Assembly (NCBI GenBank): GCA_020072965.1
Contig: JAIQFY010000006.1
Coordinates: 64,001 to 128,000 of the forward strand
Origin: Terriglobia bacterium
GTDB lineage: Bacteria; Acidobacteriota; Terriglobia; JAIQFV01
Length of the DNA: 64,000 nucleotides
Direction: 5' to 3'
Part shown: piece after piece, positions 44,097-53,266 of the stretch
How positions within the stretch are numbered: position 1 is the first letter of the stretch
Layout: each line of letters begins with the position of its first letter
Translations under genes and position numbers: made by a program
Notes under the pieces: model-generated
The model's database searches: none
What the model was told of the DNA's origin: nothing
Seen by the model: only the letters and a program-made list of their open reading frames with translations

Positions 44097-47000
44097 ATGG
44101 CAGATCTTAACTCACATCGACCTGTTTTCTTTGATCCTCATCAACGTCGCTGGTGGCGATGGCGACAGGGTTTCTTCACCCTGGCCGCGCTCCTGGCCGT
44201 CGTCATGGTGGTCTTTGTTGCGAATGTTCTGAGTCAGCCTCGCCTGACTTCGTTAGGTCTTCCGGATCTGACGCGGGCCTATCGCCCGGTCCCGGGTGAA
44301 CTCTCAAAACCGGGGTTGTCGCCCAAGGAACGTCGCAAGCGCCGACTCAGCCGGATGATAACCCGACTGGAAAACCTGAACAAGGGTCAAGGGGCCAAAC
44401 AGTCCCAGGTCGACACCTCGATCAAGGAATTCTCCGCTCTCATGATCGCCTTCTTTGTCAACTGGGATGCAACCAGCTTGACCTCCTTCCTCGCCCACTA
44501 CGATAAGATCGACGTTCTCGCACCCGAATGGCTGCAACTGGGAGACGCCAACGGAACCCTCATTAAGAGGCATGAGGAAGAGAAAGCCAGGATTGTCCGT
44601 GACTTCATCAAGCATGGCCAGGTCGACGTCAAGATCATGCCGCTCCTGAACAACTTCAATGGCCAGGTTTGGGAAAGCGAATTACTCGCCAAATTCCTGG
44701 CGAATCCTAACGCCCGCAAGCGGTTGATTGACGATCTCGTTCCCTTCCTGAAGGAGAATGATTTCATCGGCGTGAACGTCGATTTCGAAAATATACCGCG
44801 CAAATCCCAGGGAGATCTTCACGCCTTCATGCAGGAACTCTACCATGCGCTGCACACGGAAAACCTCCTGGTTTCGCAGGACCTCCCCGCCTCCGACAGT
44901 GAATTCGATTATGGATTTTATGCCGCCGTAAACGATTTCATCGTCCTGATGAATTATGATCAACACTGGGAAAACTCGGATCCCGGCCCGGTGGCATCAC
45001 AGGATTGGTTTCTCAGCAATGTTCAGGACCGTCTCGAGAAAATTCCGCACGACAAGCTGGTCATTGCACTCGCAAATTATGGGTATGATTGGGGTGCTCT
45101 GGGGAAAAAGCGTTATTCCGGGAAGTCCATCACCTTTCAGGATGCCATGCGCACAGCCAAGGAGTCTGACGCCAGTCCCCAACTGGATCCGGACTCCCTG
45201 AACCCAAGCTTCGAATACTACGACGAGAACAATCGAGTCCACCAGGTGTGGTTCCTCGATGGGGTGACCATTTTCAACCAGATTGCTCAGACAAAGGCCC
45301 TGTCCCCGCACGGCTATGCCCTCTGGCGCCTCGGGTCGGAAGATCCCTCCGTCTGGCACGTCTTTGCAGAGTTCCAGACAGACTCCAAAGTCGCCGATCA
45401 GATGCGGCCGCTGAAGTACGGATATGATGTGGACTACAACGGGGAAGGCGAGTTGCTGACGATCCAGAATGTGCCCCAGGCGGGAGAGCGTGATCTCACC
45501 CTCGATCCCCAAATCAATCTGGTAACGGACGAATCATTCCCGAAGCTTCCTTTGGGCTATCTCATTGACCGGCGGGGCCGACAAAAAAACAAGATGGCGC
45601 TCACCTTCGATGACGGCCCGGATCCCCGCTACACGCCGCAGGTCCTCGATATCCTCAAAGAGTACAAGGCCCCGGGCACCTTTTTCCTCGTGGGCCTGGA
45701 AGCCGAGAGCAACATTGGAATTGTGCGGAGGATGGTGGACGAGGGGCATGAGATCGGGAACCACACTTTCACACATCCCAATATCGGTGATGTTTCCGGG
45801 CGACAGCTTGGAATTGAATTGAACCTGACACAGCGGCTATTCGAGAGCAAGCTCGGAAGGGTATCGCTGTTCTTCCGGCCCCCTTATGGCGTCGATTCGG
45901 AGCCGGAGGTCCCTGCGGAGGTCCAGCCCCTCGAAGTCGTGCAGAAGATGGGATACCTGCTGGTCGGGGAGCGGCCGGATTCTAATGATTGGTATGTCCG
46001 TGACCCGGATGAAATTGTCAAGACGGTGATTGAACAGGCATCCCGCGGAAACGTGCTGCTCTTGCACGACGCCGGCGGAAATCGTGATGCCACGGTGCTG
46101 GCGCTCCCCCGGATCATTACGGAGCTCCGCAAGAACGGTTACGAACTGGTGTCGCTGTCTGCGCTGTTGGGCCGGTCCCGCGATGCCGTCATGCCTCCGG
46201 TGCCCGGCAATGAGCAATGGCGGGCCCGTCTCGATAATGTCGCCTTCACCTTCTTCAGCGCTCTGGATCATGCCTTTCACTGGCTGTTTCTGATTGGAAT
46301 CGTTTTTGGAATCGGCCGGTTCATTTTCATTGGGACACTGGCCGTCATCCAGGCGATCCTGCGTCACCGTGAGAAATTTAATGAGAATTTTACTCCCTTC
46401 GTGAGCGTCATTGTGCCGGCGCATAATGAGGAAAAGGTGATCGTGCGGACGATCGCCGCCCTACTCCGGTCGGACTATCCCCGCTTCGATGTCATCGTCG
46501 TGGATGATGGCTCCACCGATGCCACGGCAGCCCGCGTCTCGGAGGTTTTCGGCAAGGATCCGCGGGTGCGTCTCTTTGTTCAGGAAAACACCGGAAAGGC
46601 GGGTGCCCTGAATTATGGCCTGGAGCAGTCTGTCTCCGAACTCATTATCGCTCTGGACGCCGACACCCTCTTCGATCGGGATACAATGCGCAAGCTGGTG
46701 CGTCATTTCGAGAAGGAGGAAGTGGGGGCGGTGGCCGGCAATACCAAGGTGGGGAACCGTGTCAACCTGCTCACCCGGTGGCAGGCCCTGGAATACATCA
46801 CTTCGCAGAACCTGGACCGCCGGGCCTTTGATGCGCTGAACTGCATTACGGTCGTTCCGGGCGCCGTGGGGGCCTGGCGTCGCGATCTCATCCAGAAAGT
46901 GGGTGGCTTCACCAACGACACTCTGGCGGAAGACACGGATTTGACCATCTCCATTCGCCGTCTCGGCTACGACATTGTATTTGAAGACGAAGCACTGGCG

Positions 47001-47510
47001 TACACGGAAGCGCCGGACACCATTCGGAACTTCATCAAACAGCGCTTCCGCTGGACGTTTGGAACGATGCAATCGGTGTGGAAACATCGAGACACCCTGT
47101 TTCGCCGCCGCTACGGCTCGCTCGGCTGGATCGCGCTGCCGAACATCGTGACCTTTCAGATTCTCTTCCCGCTGATCTCTCCGCTCATGGATTTTCTCAT
47201 GATCGTGGCGGTCGCGCTGGCCGGACTCCAGCATCATTATCATGGGACTTCCTATTCCGCCACCAACCTGCTGCGCATCGCTTTGTTTTATGCCATCTTT
47301 CTCGCCGTCGACTACTTCACCTGTGTGCTCGCATTCGTTCTGGAGTGGAAGGAAGATTGGAAACTGCTGTTATGGCTCTTCTGGCAGCGGCTGTTGTACC
47401 GCCAGGTGATGTATTACATCGCGGCGAAATCGGTGGTGGCCGCGCTGCGGGGCCGCTCCGTCGCCTGGGCCAAGGTGGAACGCAAAGCCACCGTGCCGAT
47501 GGGGCGATGA
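44097..47510 (+). CDS. GH18-like + polysaccharide deacetylase + GT2 fusion
   Basis: 1137 residues from the ATG at 44097. A membrane helix (about 22-45) leads to a GH18/YaaH-like barrel (about 110-430) with FIGVNVDFENIP around residue 224, keeping the catalytic DxE. A NodB-type deacetylase domain (about 490-690) has MALTFDDGPDPR near 502 and GNHTFTHPNI near 555, both metal-binding motifs. After helices near 725-755, a processive GT2 domain (about 765-1010) has VSVIVPAHNEEKV, VVDDGSTDAT, LAEDTDL and QRFRW. Four more helices end the protein. It looks like a single-chain machine that makes, deacetylates and trims a beta-linked N-acetylhexosamine polymer (inference). Confidence 0.85.
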   Translation: MADLNSHRPVFFDPHQRRWWRWRQGFFTLAALLAVVMVVFVANVLSQPRLTSLGLPDLTRAYRPVPGELSKPGLSPKERRKRRLSRMITRLENLNKGQGAKQSQVDTSIKEFSALMIAFFVNWDATSLTSFLAHYDKIDVLAPEWLQLGDANGTLIKRHEEEKARIVRDFIKHGQVDVKIMPLLNNFNGQVWESELLAKFLANPNARKRLIDDLVPFLKENDFIGVNVDFENIPRKSQGDLHAFMQELYHALHTENLLVSQDLPASDSEFDYGFYAAVNDFIVLMNYDQHWENSDPGPVASQDWFLSNVQDRLEKIPHDKLVIALANYGYDWGALGKKRYSGKSITFQDAMRTAKESDASPQLDPDSLNPSFEYYDENNRVHQVWFLDGVTIFNQIAQTKALSPHGYALWRLGSEDPSVWHVFAEFQTDSKVADQMRPLKYGYDVDYNGEGELLTIQNVPQAGERDLTLDPQINLVTDESFPKLPLGYLIDRRGRQKNKMALTFDDGPDPRYTPQVLDILKEYKAPGTFFLVGLEAESNIGIVRRMVDEGHEIGNHTFTHPNIGDVSGRQLGIELNLTQRLFESKLGRVSLFFRPPYGVDSEPEVPAEVQPLEVVQKMGYLLVGERPDSNDWYVRDPDEIVKTVIEQASRGNVLLLHDAGGNRDATVLALPRIITELRKNGYELVSLSALLGRSRDAVMPPVPGNEQWRARLDNVAFTFFSALDHAFHWLFLIGIVFGIGRFIFIGTLAVIQAILRHREKFNENFTPFVSVIVPAHNEEKVIVRTIAALLRSDYPRFDVIVVDDGSTDATAARVSEVFGKDPRVRLFVQENTGKAGALNYGLEQSVSELIIALDADTLFDRDTMRKLVRHFEKEEVGAVAGNTKVGNRVNLLTRWQALEYITSQNLDRRAFDALNCITVVPGAVGAWRRDLIQKVGGFTNDTLAEDTDLTISIRRLGYDIVFEDEALAYTEAPDTIRNFIKQRFRWTFGTMQSVWKHRDTLFRRRYGSLGWIALPNIVTFQILFPLISPLMDFLMIVAVALAGLQHHYHGTSYSATNLLRIALFYAIFLAVDYFTCVLAFVLEWKEDWKLLLWLFWQRLLYRQVMYYIAAKSVVAALRGRSVAWAKVERKATVPMGR

Positions 47511-47652
47511 GGCCTTGGGAAGATTTATGAGAGGAATTGCGGCCTTCGCCTCCTTTCATCTACCTGCCGTTATTCCTGAGTAACGTCAGACCACACTGAC
47601 GTGGTCCCCTCAATTGTCTCGTATGCATTACCCGCTCAACCCCATTAATACC

Positions 47653-47681
47653 TTGCATACCCTCCCCCAGGCTGCTATATT
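47653..47681 (+). promoter_or_regulatory. Promoter of the abiE locus
   Basis: TTGCAT at 47653-47658, a 17-base spacer and TATATT at 47676-47681, with TG one base before the -10 (extended -10, TGCTATATT). The operator-like inverted repeat begins four bases downstream. Confidence 0.7.
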
Positions 47682-47684
47682 TGG

Positions 47685-47721
47685 TATGTAGTAATGTCTC
47701 ATAACGTGTAATTACTACATA
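47685..47721. promoter_or_regulatory. Operator-like inverted repeat before the AbiEi gene
   Basis: TATGTAGTAAT (47685-47695) and its exact complement ATTACTACATA (47711-47721) are separated by 15 bases. AbiEi antitoxins are known to repress their own operon by binding inverted repeats upstream, and this pair overlaps the expected transcription start. Confidence 0.7.
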
Positions 47722-47772
47722 CAAACATGACCATAGGGCAAGTGATGAACAAATTGAAAGGAAAGTGATAAG

Positions 47773-48579
47773 TTGTTTATTCCCGACAGGCTTGCCGCAG
47801 CAAAGCTCGCACGAGCCGGGCATCGCGGTCTCATTGATGTTTCAGATGCTGCGAAAGCTCTGGAATTGAGATCCAGACAGGCTGCAGTGAAGCTCGGATC
47901 CCTGGCGCGGCGCGGATGGTTGTTACGTGTCCGCCGAGGTCTCTATTTTATGCTTCCGCTTGAGGCCGAGCCGGGCCAGCCGATGATGATTGATGATCCC
48001 TGGGTGCTCGCCCGCGAGGTCTTCTCGCCTTGTTACATTGGGGGATGGAGCGCTGCAGAGTATTGGGGACTTACTGAGCAAATCTTCCGGTCGACTCTTG
48101 TGATCACCGCAGCACAAATCCGCGCCCGCTCCGTGTCTTTGCTGGGTCAAGAGTTTCGCCTCTTTTGGGTCCAAAAGAAAAGTATAGCGGGAGCGACTCT
48201 CATCTGGAGAGGCTCCGAACGGATCCCTGTCTCCGACCGCGAACGGACCATTGTGGACTGTCTGCGCCATCCGGAACTTTGTGGGGGAATCCGTCATCTG
48301 GCCCATGTGATGCGTGAATACGGATCGAGCAAGGAACACGATTTTCGTAAATTGGCTGCGGTTGCAAAGGAGACAGCGACCGGAGCAGCGTGGAAACGTC
48401 TGGGGTACCTCGCGGAACTTCTTTGGCCAGGGGAAAAATCACTCATTGATGATTGTTTGAATCGTCGCACGACCGGCTATGCGAAATTCGATCCCGCCGT
48501 CCGCAAAGCAGGGAAAATGCTTCGTCGTTGGCGGTTGCGCATTAACGTCTCGCTCGCTAATGAAGCGACTCAATCATGA
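47773..48579 (+). CDS. AbiEi-type antitoxin
   Basis: 268 residues from a TTG start with AAAGGAAAG upstream. The N-terminal winged helix-turn-helix (LIDVSDAAKALELRSRQAAV and LARRGWLLRVRRGLYFML) is characteristic of AbiEi antitoxins of type IV toxin-antitoxin systems. The following SPCYIGGWSAAEYWGLTEQI is the core antitoxin motif. It should autoregulate the operon and protect against the AbiEii nucleotidyltransferase. The stop overlaps the toxin start (48576-48579, ATGA). The gene is intact, while the toxin is broken. Confidence 0.9.
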   Translation: MFIPDRLAAAKLARAGHRGLIDVSDAAKALELRSRQAAVKLGSLARRGWLLRVRRGLYFMLPLEAEPGQPMMIDDPWVLAREVFSPCYIGGWSAAEYWGLTEQIFRSTLVITAAQIRARSVSLLGQEFRLFWVQKKSIAGATLIWRGSERIPVSDRERTIVDCLRHPELCGGIRHLAHVMREYGSSKEHDFRKLAAVAKETATGAAWKRLGYLAELLWPGEKSLIDDCLNRRTTGYAKFDPAVRKAGKMLRRWRLRINVSLANEATQS

Positions 48580-49988
48580 TTCTCAAGCAAGACATTCTTG
48601 ACCGCGCCACGGAGTGGCGACTGCGTCCAGACATAGTCGAAAAAGATTATGTCTTGGGGTGGCTCCTCGCGGCGCTCTCGATGCAGCAGGAGATCCGTGA
48701 TCTTTGGGTATTCAAAGGTGGGACGTGTATCAAGAAGTGTTTCTTTGAGACGTATCGTTTCTCAGAGGATTTGGATTTTTCTCTCCTCCCGGAGGCCCCC
48801 TACACCGATCCCGCGCTGCGAGGCAATCTTCTTGCCCTGACGCGGACCGCCCATGAACTCAGTGGCATTGAGTTTCCGGAAGACTTGGTGGAGGTAAGAA
48901 GCACAAAGAATAAACAGAACCAAGTGACTTTTCAGGGGCGGATTGCCTACCGGGGCCCATTAGAATTTCCTGGGACCCCGAAGATTCTCTTTGATATCAC
49001 CTAACATGAGCCAGTGTTCATTGACCCTGCCGCCCAGAAGGTCTTTCATCCATTTCCAGATAGTCTACCAGAAGAGGCCAGTGTTACCACATATTCACTG
49101 CATGAGCTGGTTGCTGAGAAAACGCGGGCGCTCTTCGAACGCACGAGGCCACGCGATCTTTATGATGTCGTGTACCTCCTGGAGAACCAATCCTCGGCAT
49201 TCGATCTCACACAACTCAGGGATCTCTTTCGGAAGAAGTGTGAAGTAAAAGGAATCGCACCGCCTTCGACGAATCAGCTCTTGGAGGTCGTTGGGGCTAA
49301 TGAAGAGTTACGCTCGGAATGAGAGAACATGCTCGCCCATCAGTTACCGGCGCTCCCTTCGCTCGATGATCTGTTGTTGCGTTTGCCAAACCTGATTCGT
49401 TGGATTGACGAACCAAGCGTTGCCTTGCCGGCCAGCATGCTTGTGGCGCCTCCAGTGAAAAGAGACGGAGCCCTGTATGCCCCGGCAGGAATTCAGTATT
49501 CAGGAAGCGGCCAGCCGCTTGAGGTCATTCGGTTTGCAGGGATGAACCGGCTTCTTGTGGAGTTCGATTATCACGGGCGACGCCGTTTGGCGGAACCTTA
49601 TTCTCTTAGTACGGCGAGTACAGGAAATCTTCTCTTTTACGGATGGGAGCTCGGAGGCACCCACATCAAAGCATTCAAGGTCGTAAATATGGGAAATGTC
49701 CGGGCAACGAACACAGGTTTCCAGCCTCGGTATCAAATTGAATTTACGCCACATGGCTTTCTCAGTGCACCATCATCAACACGACGGGCGCGAACGCAGC
49801 ACTTTTCCTCGCGTTCGTCTGGGCGAAGACGAGCGACCTCCGATCCTGTCTATATCTTTGAATGTTCGCACTGCGGCAAGAAGTTTGGCCACAGAAAAAA
49901 TGATCCCGAGCTTCGAAAACATAAGGCAAAGGGCGCTGACTATGACTGCGCGGGGCGACATGGATACTTAGTTGATACGAGGTATTAA
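48576..49988 (+). pseudogene. AbiEii-type nucleotidyltransferase toxin with two in-frame stops
   Basis: One frame of 470 codons. The toxin core has IVEKDYVLGWLL, FKGGTCIKKCFF and FSEDLDFSLL, with later RDLYDVVYLLEN. A TAA at 49002-49004 (where DIT-x-HEPVF suggests a former Gln, CAA) and a TGA at 49320-49322 (where LRSE-x-ENMLAHQLPALP suggests a former Trp, TGG) interrupt it. The third part contains a WYL-like beta region (VEFDYHGRRRLAEPYSLSTA, then IKAFKVVNMGNVRA) and a zinc-finger-like CSHCGKKF tail with a downstream Cys/His pair. Only fragments of 142, about 103 and about 220 residues could be made. It starts inside the antitoxin stop. Confidence 0.85.
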
Positions 49989-50277
49989 TCAATTGATGCA
50001 ATGAGATCATTGGGAATCAGGAATTCGGGGAATCAGATTATTTCATTTTGCTCTGTAAACGGTCAGTCATCCAGTCTCACATTGACATCTAACTCGAATT
50101 GAAAACCGAGTCTTTTATCTTTCAAAAGACCATTCCTTTTTTCCTTCCACTTCCCATCCTCCTGCCGTTCGCTTACAATGATGTTGGTTTCTTATTGCAA
50201 TCACAAATTATCCTCAGTCCTTTAAAGGGGGCACGGGATTCCGCGCCCTGAAGGCAAGCCCATTGATTGTGAGGCCC
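49989..50277. other. 289-base gap before polA, nothing definite
   Basis: Moderately AT-rich, with no ORF, RNA gene or strong hairpin seen. A TACAAT (50174-50179) could be a -10 box for polA, but no -35 supports it. Confidence 0.3.
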
Positions 50278-52935
50278 ATGAATACCACTTCGGGATCGGA
50301 CCATCGCAAGACGCTCTACCTCATCGACGGCATGTCACAGATCTTCCGGGCCTTTTTTGCCCTGCCGTCCCTGGCCACCTCCAAGGGGCTGCCCACCAAT
50401 GCCATTCGCGGCTTTACAGCCATGCTCCGAAAGATCATTCAAACGCATCGGCCGGACTACCTCGGTGTCGCCTTCGACACGGCCGAGCCCACCTTCCGAC
50501 ATGACTCCTTCGCGGATTACAAGAAAGACCGCCCAGAGATGCCGGAGGATCTCTCCGTTCAGTTGCCTTACATTCGGAGAGTGTGTGCGGCCCTGCGGGT
50601 CCCTATCATTCAATTCGAAAAATTTGAGGCCGACGATGTTATTGGGACCTTGGCGCGCAAGGGTGAAGGACAGGATCTTGACATTGTCATCGTCACCCAG
50701 GACAAAGATATGTTTCAACTGGTGAACGATCACGTGCGCGTCATGCGGGCTTCGCGTCAGGGCGACGAGACCCTTTATGACTCTTCCGGGGTCGAGGAAC
50801 TCATGGGGCTGCCCCCGGAGAAAATCGTCGATTATCTCGGCCTTTGTGGCGATGCGGTCGACAACATTCCCGGGGCTCCGGGGATCGGAGAAAAAGGCGC
50901 CAGGAAATTACTTGTTGAATTTGGCTCCGTCGAGGCCTTGTTGGAACGATGGAATGAGGTAGCCAATAAACGTTACAGCGAGTCACTGCGGGACAATCGT
51001 GACCTCATCATGAAGTCGAAAGACCTTGCCACCATCCGGCTCGATGTTCCCGTGGAACTAAACCTCGAAGAGCTTCATCTGGATCCACCCGATCGCGAGG
51101 CCGTGATGGAGCTGTTCCGGGAGCTGGAATTCAGTACCCTGCTTAAAGAATTTGATGGGGAGTCGAAATCGTCGGCGGCAAACACGGAGGTGCCGGCATC
51201 CGTCGACGCACCGCCCCCAAAGAAAACCGCTTTCCCGTCCCTCAGAAAGCTCGATGAAGTAAAAGAATGTGTCGCAAGCCTCAAGAATGAAAAATCGATC
51301 GCGGTCTCCGTGAGGCAAGTTCCACGCAGCCAGACGCTTGATACCGCCGCTGAAATCGGCCTGGCCGGCGGGAAGCTGGGTGCTGTGAGTGTAGAGGTGG
51401 GAAGCGGGGATTTCTGGAAAAAGAGCGGACTGGCGGAACTCCTCAGCGGTAGGGAAGTTTCCAAGCAAGTCCATGACAGCAAGGCGGTTGCGCTGAACTT
51501 GGAACGCGCCGCCGGGGTGGCCCTGAAAGGCGTCGGCGAAGATACCATGCTGATGTCTTACCTGTTGAATGCAAACGAAAGCAACCATTCGCTCGAACGC
51601 GTGGTTCGCGCCCATCTTCAAGAGGAGTTGTCCCCCGGTCCAGCCGCCGCCGCCAATTATACGCAGCGCCTCGTTCCGGTGTTGAGGAAGGAGATTGATA
51701 CACTCGGTTTGAAGCAGGTCTATGAAACGGTTGAACTCCCCCTGGCTGACGTGCTCGTTCGCGTCGAGCAGAATGGGATGCGCGTGGACGAGAAGGTCCT
51801 GGCCGGTCTCTCCGCGGAATTTGAGGCGAAGCTCACTGAGCTCACCCGGAACATCTATCAACTCGCCGGCACGGAATTCAATATCAACTCCCCGAAACAA
51901 CTGGGCGAAATCCTGTTTGAGAAGCTCAACCTCCCCTCCGGCAAGAAATCGAAGAAATCGGGTCAATACTCCACGGCGATCGACGTGCTGGAAGAGCTGG
52001 CGACAAGCTACGAGCTGCCTCGGGTGATCCTGGAGTACCGGCAGATCGCGAAACTCAAGTCCACTTATGTGGATGCGCTCCCCAAGCTGATCGATCCGAA
52101 CACGCACCGCCTTCACACCTCATTCAACCAGACCGTGGCAGCGACGGGACGGCTTTCCTCCACCGAACCCAACCTCCAAAACATTCCCGTGCGCACGGAA
52201 GCGGGGAGGAAAATCCGCTCCGCCTTTGTCGCCGAGCAGGATTTTGTGCTCTTATCGGCAGACTACTCGCAGATTGAATTGCGCCTCCTGGCTCACTTCA
52301 GCGAAGATGCGGTGCTGGTGGACGCGTTTCAACGCGGCGAAGACATTCACGCCCGAACGGCGGAAGAGATTTTCGGCGTGCCCCGGTTGATGCAAACCCC
52401 CGATCATCGCCGCCAGGCCAAGGCCATCAATTTCGGAATTGTCTACGGGTTGAGCCCGTTCGGTCTGGCGCAACAGCTGGGCATTTCGAATGCCGACGCG
52501 AAGAATTACATTGAGGCTTACTTCACACGTTACAAAGGAGTCAAACGATTCATCGAACGCGTGCTCGCGGAAACGAGAAAGTCGGGAGAGGTTCGCACGC
52601 TCCTGGGAAGGCTCCGGCGCATCCCGGATATCAATTCCAGGAATCCCAGCCTGCGGGGATTCGCGGAACGCACCGCCATCAATACTCCGCTCCAGGGAAC
52701 GGCCGCGGATTTGATCAAGCTGGCGATGATTCAAATCGACCGCCAGCTCCTGTCACAAGACTTGAAGGCGAAAATGATGCTCCAGGTTCACGACGAACTC
52801 ATTTTTGAAGTTCATGAGAGCGAGGTGGCTCACTTGCGCAAGCTCGTCAAACAGGGGATGGAACATGTATACAAGCTGCGTGTCCCATTGATCGTGGATA
52901 TTTCGGTGGGGAAGAACTGGCGGGATGTGGAGTAG
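50278..52935 (+). CDS. polA: DNA polymerase I
   Basis: 885 residues from the ATG at 50278 (TTG 50263 and GTG 50269 are alternatives). The 5'-3' exonuclease domain (about 1-290) has YLIDGMSQIFRAFFAL, GVAFDTAEPTFRHD, FEADDVIGTL and GDAVDNIPGAPGIGEKGA. The 3'-5' exonuclease region (about 320-500) is present in length but its first motif reads KSIAVSVRQVP, so the DxE metal ligands are missing. The polymerase domain is intact: LLSADYSQIELRLLAH (motif A), RRQAKAINFGIVYGLSPFGL (motif B), QVHDELIFEV (motif C). It fills gaps and removes RNA primers, probably without proofreading. Confidence 0.95.
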   Translation: MNTTSGSDHRKTLYLIDGMSQIFRAFFALPSLATSKGLPTNAIRGFTAMLRKIIQTHRPDYLGVAFDTAEPTFRHDSFADYKKDRPEMPEDLSVQLPYIRRVCAALRVPIIQFEKFEADDVIGTLARKGEGQDLDIVIVTQDKDMFQLVNDHVRVMRASRQGDETLYDSSGVEELMGLPPEKIVDYLGLCGDAVDNIPGAPGIGEKGARKLLVEFGSVEALLERWNEVANKRYSESLRDNRDLIMKSKDLATIRLDVPVELNLEELHLDPPDREAVMELFRELEFSTLLKEFDGESKSSAANTEVPASVDAPPPKKTAFPSLRKLDEVKECVASLKNEKSIAVSVRQVPRSQTLDTAAEIGLAGGKLGAVSVEVGSGDFWKKSGLAELLSGREVSKQVHDSKAVALNLERAAGVALKGVGEDTMLMSYLLNANESNHSLERVVRAHLQEELSPGPAAAANYTQRLVPVLRKEIDTLGLKQVYETVELPLADVLVRVEQNGMRVDEKVLAGLSAEFEAKLTELTRNIYQLAGTEFNINSPKQLGEILFEKLNLPSGKKSKKSGQYSTAIDVLEELATSYELPRVILEYRQIAKLKSTYVDALPKLIDPNTHRLHTSFNQTVAATGRLSSTEPNLQNIPVRTEAGRKIRSAFVAEQDFVLLSADYSQIELRLLAHFSEDAVLVDAFQRGEDIHARTAEEIFGVPRLMQTPDHRRQAKAINFGIVYGLSPFGLAQQLGISNADAKNYIEAYFTRYKGVKRFIERVLAETRKSGEVRTLLGRLRRIPDINSRNPSLRGFAERTAINTPLQGTAADLIKLAMIQIDRQLLSQDLKAKMMLQVHDELIFEVHESEVAHLRKLVKQGMEHVYKLRVPLIVDISVGKNWRDVE

Positions 52936-52952
52936 AGGCCGGGGAGTAGTGG

Positions 52953-53033
52953 GCAGTGGGCGGTGTGCAGTGGGCGGTATGCAGTGGGCAGAAGTCGGAC
53001 GTCAGAAGTCAGGGGTCATATGTCGGAAGTCAG
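52953..53033. repeat. 14-bp tandem repeat and GAAGTCAGA repeats after polA
   Basis: 52953-52991 holds three units of GCAGTGGGCGGT plus two bases (period 14). 52991-53033 holds GAAGTC-type words of the family also found at 7088 and 13543. They lie within the 331-base gap between polA and the convergent VWFA gene. Confidence 0.6.
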
Positions 53034-53192
53034 ATAACCTTAGTTGACGTGTCTACGGTGGCGGCTCTGCGCCCGTCGTGACTAGGAGACCAGGATGCGG
53101 ACTTATGAGATCGATTATTGAATAGCGTGGTGTGTTGCCCCCCCTGTCGCAAGAAGCTCCTAATCTGACTAGAAAGCTGATCGACCTAACTT

Positions 53193-53223
53193 CGCATACA
53201 TCGCAGAGAACGCGATGTATGCG
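53193..53223. repeat. Perfect 12-bp hairpin between polA and VWFA gene
   Basis: CGCATACATCGC and its exact complement GCGATGTATGCG around a seven-base loop. No T-run follows directly. It lies between convergent genes, so it may help end transcription or be a repeat. Confidence 0.5.
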
Positions 53224-53266
53224 CCACCCGCCGAAAAAACCGGGGCTCGGGCTCATGAGATTGATC

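Noticed and set aside
49320-49322. In-frame TGA of the AbiEii gene as a selenocysteine codon, given that SelB is encoded in the window
   Set aside because: The codon sits where homologues would have Trp, no SECIS-like hairpin is evident directly downstream, and the same gene has a second stop of a different kind (TAA), so decay is the simpler explanation.
52953-52991. Short CRISPR-like array after polA
   Set aside because: The 14-bp units are contiguous without spacers, so this is a plain tandem repeat.
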